A program made the position numbers and the translations under genes. The notes below the pieces were generated by a model that saw only the letters and a list, made by a program, of their open reading frames with translations, did no database searches and was not told the DNA's origin. A DNA stretch of 28,465 nt from DASZQY01 sp035548515 (GTDB lineage: Bacteria; Pseudomonadota; Alphaproteobacteria; Rhizobiales; Kaistiaceae), in contig DASZSW010000005.1 of NCBI GenBank assembly GCA_035548515.1, positions 1 to 28,465 of the forward strand, written 5' to 3'. How positions within the stretch are numbered: the first letter of the stretch is position 1; each line of letters begins with the position of its first letter. Positions 27,678 through 28,465 of this stretch are shown here, piece after piece.

Positions 27678-27730
27678 CCCCTCACCCGCCCTCGCTTCGC
27701 TCGGGCATCCTCTCCCTCTGGGAGAGGGGA
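27678..27730. repeat. 53-base dispersed palindromic repeat, copy downstream of DUF559
   Basis: This copy matches the one at 28078-28130 at 48 of 53 positions by eye and has the same orientation. Its parts are a GGTGAGGG-like end, a central GC-rich palindrome around GAA/TTC, and a CTCTCCC...GGGAGAGG hairpin end. It encodes part of the C-terminal tail of the DUF559 frame. Confidence 0.85.
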
Positions 27731-28077
27731 AGAAAGCCCCACAGGCCGCGCCGTTTCGACAATGCGTTCCAACACACCGTCGATATTTTTCAAAACATCA
27801 TCGTTCCAAAATCGCACCACGAGATAACCCATTGCTTCGAGCTGGTCTGTGCGCCGTCTGTCATTTTCGGATTCGCTGTCATGCTGACCACCATCGAGTT
27901 AGACGATGAGCCGTGCATCAACGCACAGGAAATCAGCGATATAGCGGTCAACCGGCGTTTGCCGGCGAAACTTGAGGTTCGCGAGCCGGCGATCTTTCAA
28001 GCGCAGCCATAGCTTTCGTTCAGCGTCGGTTTGATCGCGCCGGAGTCTACGCGCAGTTGTGATACGCGACACCATAT

Positions 28078-28130
28078 CCCCTCACCCGCCCGAGCTTCGC
28101 TCGGGCACCCTCTCCCCCTGGGAGAGGGAA
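28078..28130. repeat. 53-base dispersed palindromic repeat, copy between metF and DUF559
   Basis: This copy is the direct-repeat partner of 27678-27730. Its central part is a perfect CCCGAGC-GAA-GCTCGGG palindrome on the minus strand. It encodes about the last 15 residues of metF and its TGA (28084-28082). It also provides GAGGGG just before the DUF559 ATG, so it joins the two genes without a break. Confidence 0.85.
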
Positions 28131-28465
28131 GCAGGATCGACTTCCCACTCGCTGCGAGAGGCGGAGGTATTGACCGGCATCGGCCGCAGGCCGAGCAGGT
28201 GGCAGATCGCGTAAACGAGATCGGCGCGGTTCATCGTGTAGAAATGAAAATCGGTGACGCCGCGGTCGAGCAGGTCGATCGCCTGCTCGGCCGCCACCGC
28301 CGCCGCGATCAGCTTGCGGGTCGCCGCATCCTTCTCGAGGCCGTCGAAGCGCTCGGCGAGCCAGGCCGGCACCGAGGCGCCGCAGCGCTCGGCGAACACC
28401 GTCATCGCCTTGAAGTTCTGCACCGGGATCAGGCCCGGCACGATCGGAATGAAGATGCCGCGGGC
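28082..28465 (-). CDS. metF: Methylenetetrahydrofolate reductase MetF (C-terminal part only)
   Basis: This FAD enzyme reduces 5,10-methylene-THF to 5-methyl-THF, the methyl donor for the MetH encoded just downstream. The gene runs in from the right edge, in frame from the last base. Visible family blocks are RGIFIPIVPGLIPVQN, then FHFYTMNRADLVYAICHLLGLRP. E. coli MetF ends almost directly after the matching GVRP block, but here about 31 more residues follow. The last 15 or so come from the repeat at 28078-28130, which also gives the stop codon. The active-site half lies outside the window. Confidence 0.93.
   Translation of the reverse strand, partial: ARGIFIPIVPGLIPVQNFKAMTVFAERCGASVPAWLAERFDGLEKDAATRKLIAAAVAAEQAIDLLDRGVTDFHFYTMNRADLVYAICHLLGLRPMPVNTSASRSEWEVDPASLSQGERVPERSSGG

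Larger units (their letters stand above)
27566..28075 (-). pseudogene. DUF559 (Vsr-like) endonuclease gene with an internal stop
   Basis: The frame from the ATG at 28075-28073 reads as a DUF559 endonuclease of the PD-(D/E)xK/Vsr-like kind: LRRDQTDAERKLW, LKFRRQTPVDRYIADFLC, then LIV-stop-LDGGQHD, and VVRFWNDDVL near the end. A TAA at 27901-27899 (codon 59) stands where the family has the glutamate of the ELDGGQH motif, one base change from GAA. After the domain, the frame goes on in repeat sequence (from about 27730) and ends in TAG one base before the metH start. The gene lies between two direct repeats and splits the metF-metH gene order. The stop could also be a sequencing error. Confidence 0.85.

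Overview
The window comes from a GC-rich alphaproteobacterium, most likely of the order Hyphomicrobiales (Rhizobiales). The evidence is the codon use, a meso-DAP type MurE, an alphaproteobacterial FtsL/MraZ, and the presence of DUF2277 and extensin-like families common in that group. No genus can be assigned from the sequence alone.

Bases 1-7821 hold the front of the division and cell-wall (dcw) cluster on the minus strand. In transcription order it reads mraZ, rsmH, ftsL, ftsI, murE, murF, mraY and the start of murD. Most junctions overlap by 1-4 bases or abut. Upstream of mraZ lies a row of four GGG-cored repeats at exactly 10-base spacing, overlapping a plausible promoter, as expected for MraZ autoregulation. 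On the other side of this control region, on the plus strand, is an MntA/HepT-type toxin-antitoxin pair whose HepT frame is broken by a one-base shift. Next come RNase P RNA (rnpB, minus) and a minus-strand peptidoglycan group: a lytic transglycosylase, an AmpD/AmiD-type amidase and a TerB-DnaJ co-chaperone-like protein.

Bases 11517-20857 are a mixed metabolic and envelope region. They encode an EamA-family transporter, a secreted beta-sandwich-like protein and a 1,221-residue fused 5-oxoprolinase (HyuA-HyuB). They also encode a tandem pair of small secreted paralogues with two conserved cysteines, an extensin-like lipoprotein, a CDF metal exporter, a group IV PLP decarboxylase (ornithine decarboxylase-like) and a 27-residue single-span membrane peptide.

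Bases 20858-28465 are a co-directional minus-strand run: metF (cut by the window edge), a decayed DUF559 endonuclease gene, the two halves of a split cobalamin-dependent methionine synthase (metH), DUF2277, an aldo/keto reductase, a trypsin-like protease and an SDR oxidoreductase. The most interesting site is between metF and metH. The DUF559 gene sits between two direct copies of a ~53-base palindromic repeat. The upstream copy supplies metF's last codons and stop, plus the ribosome-binding site of the DUF559 gene. The DUF559 frame runs through the downstream repeats and stops one base before the metH start. This looks like a small endonuclease-repeat cassette that inserted into an operon without breaking translational flow; its endonuclease now has a stop codon at the conserved glutamate position.
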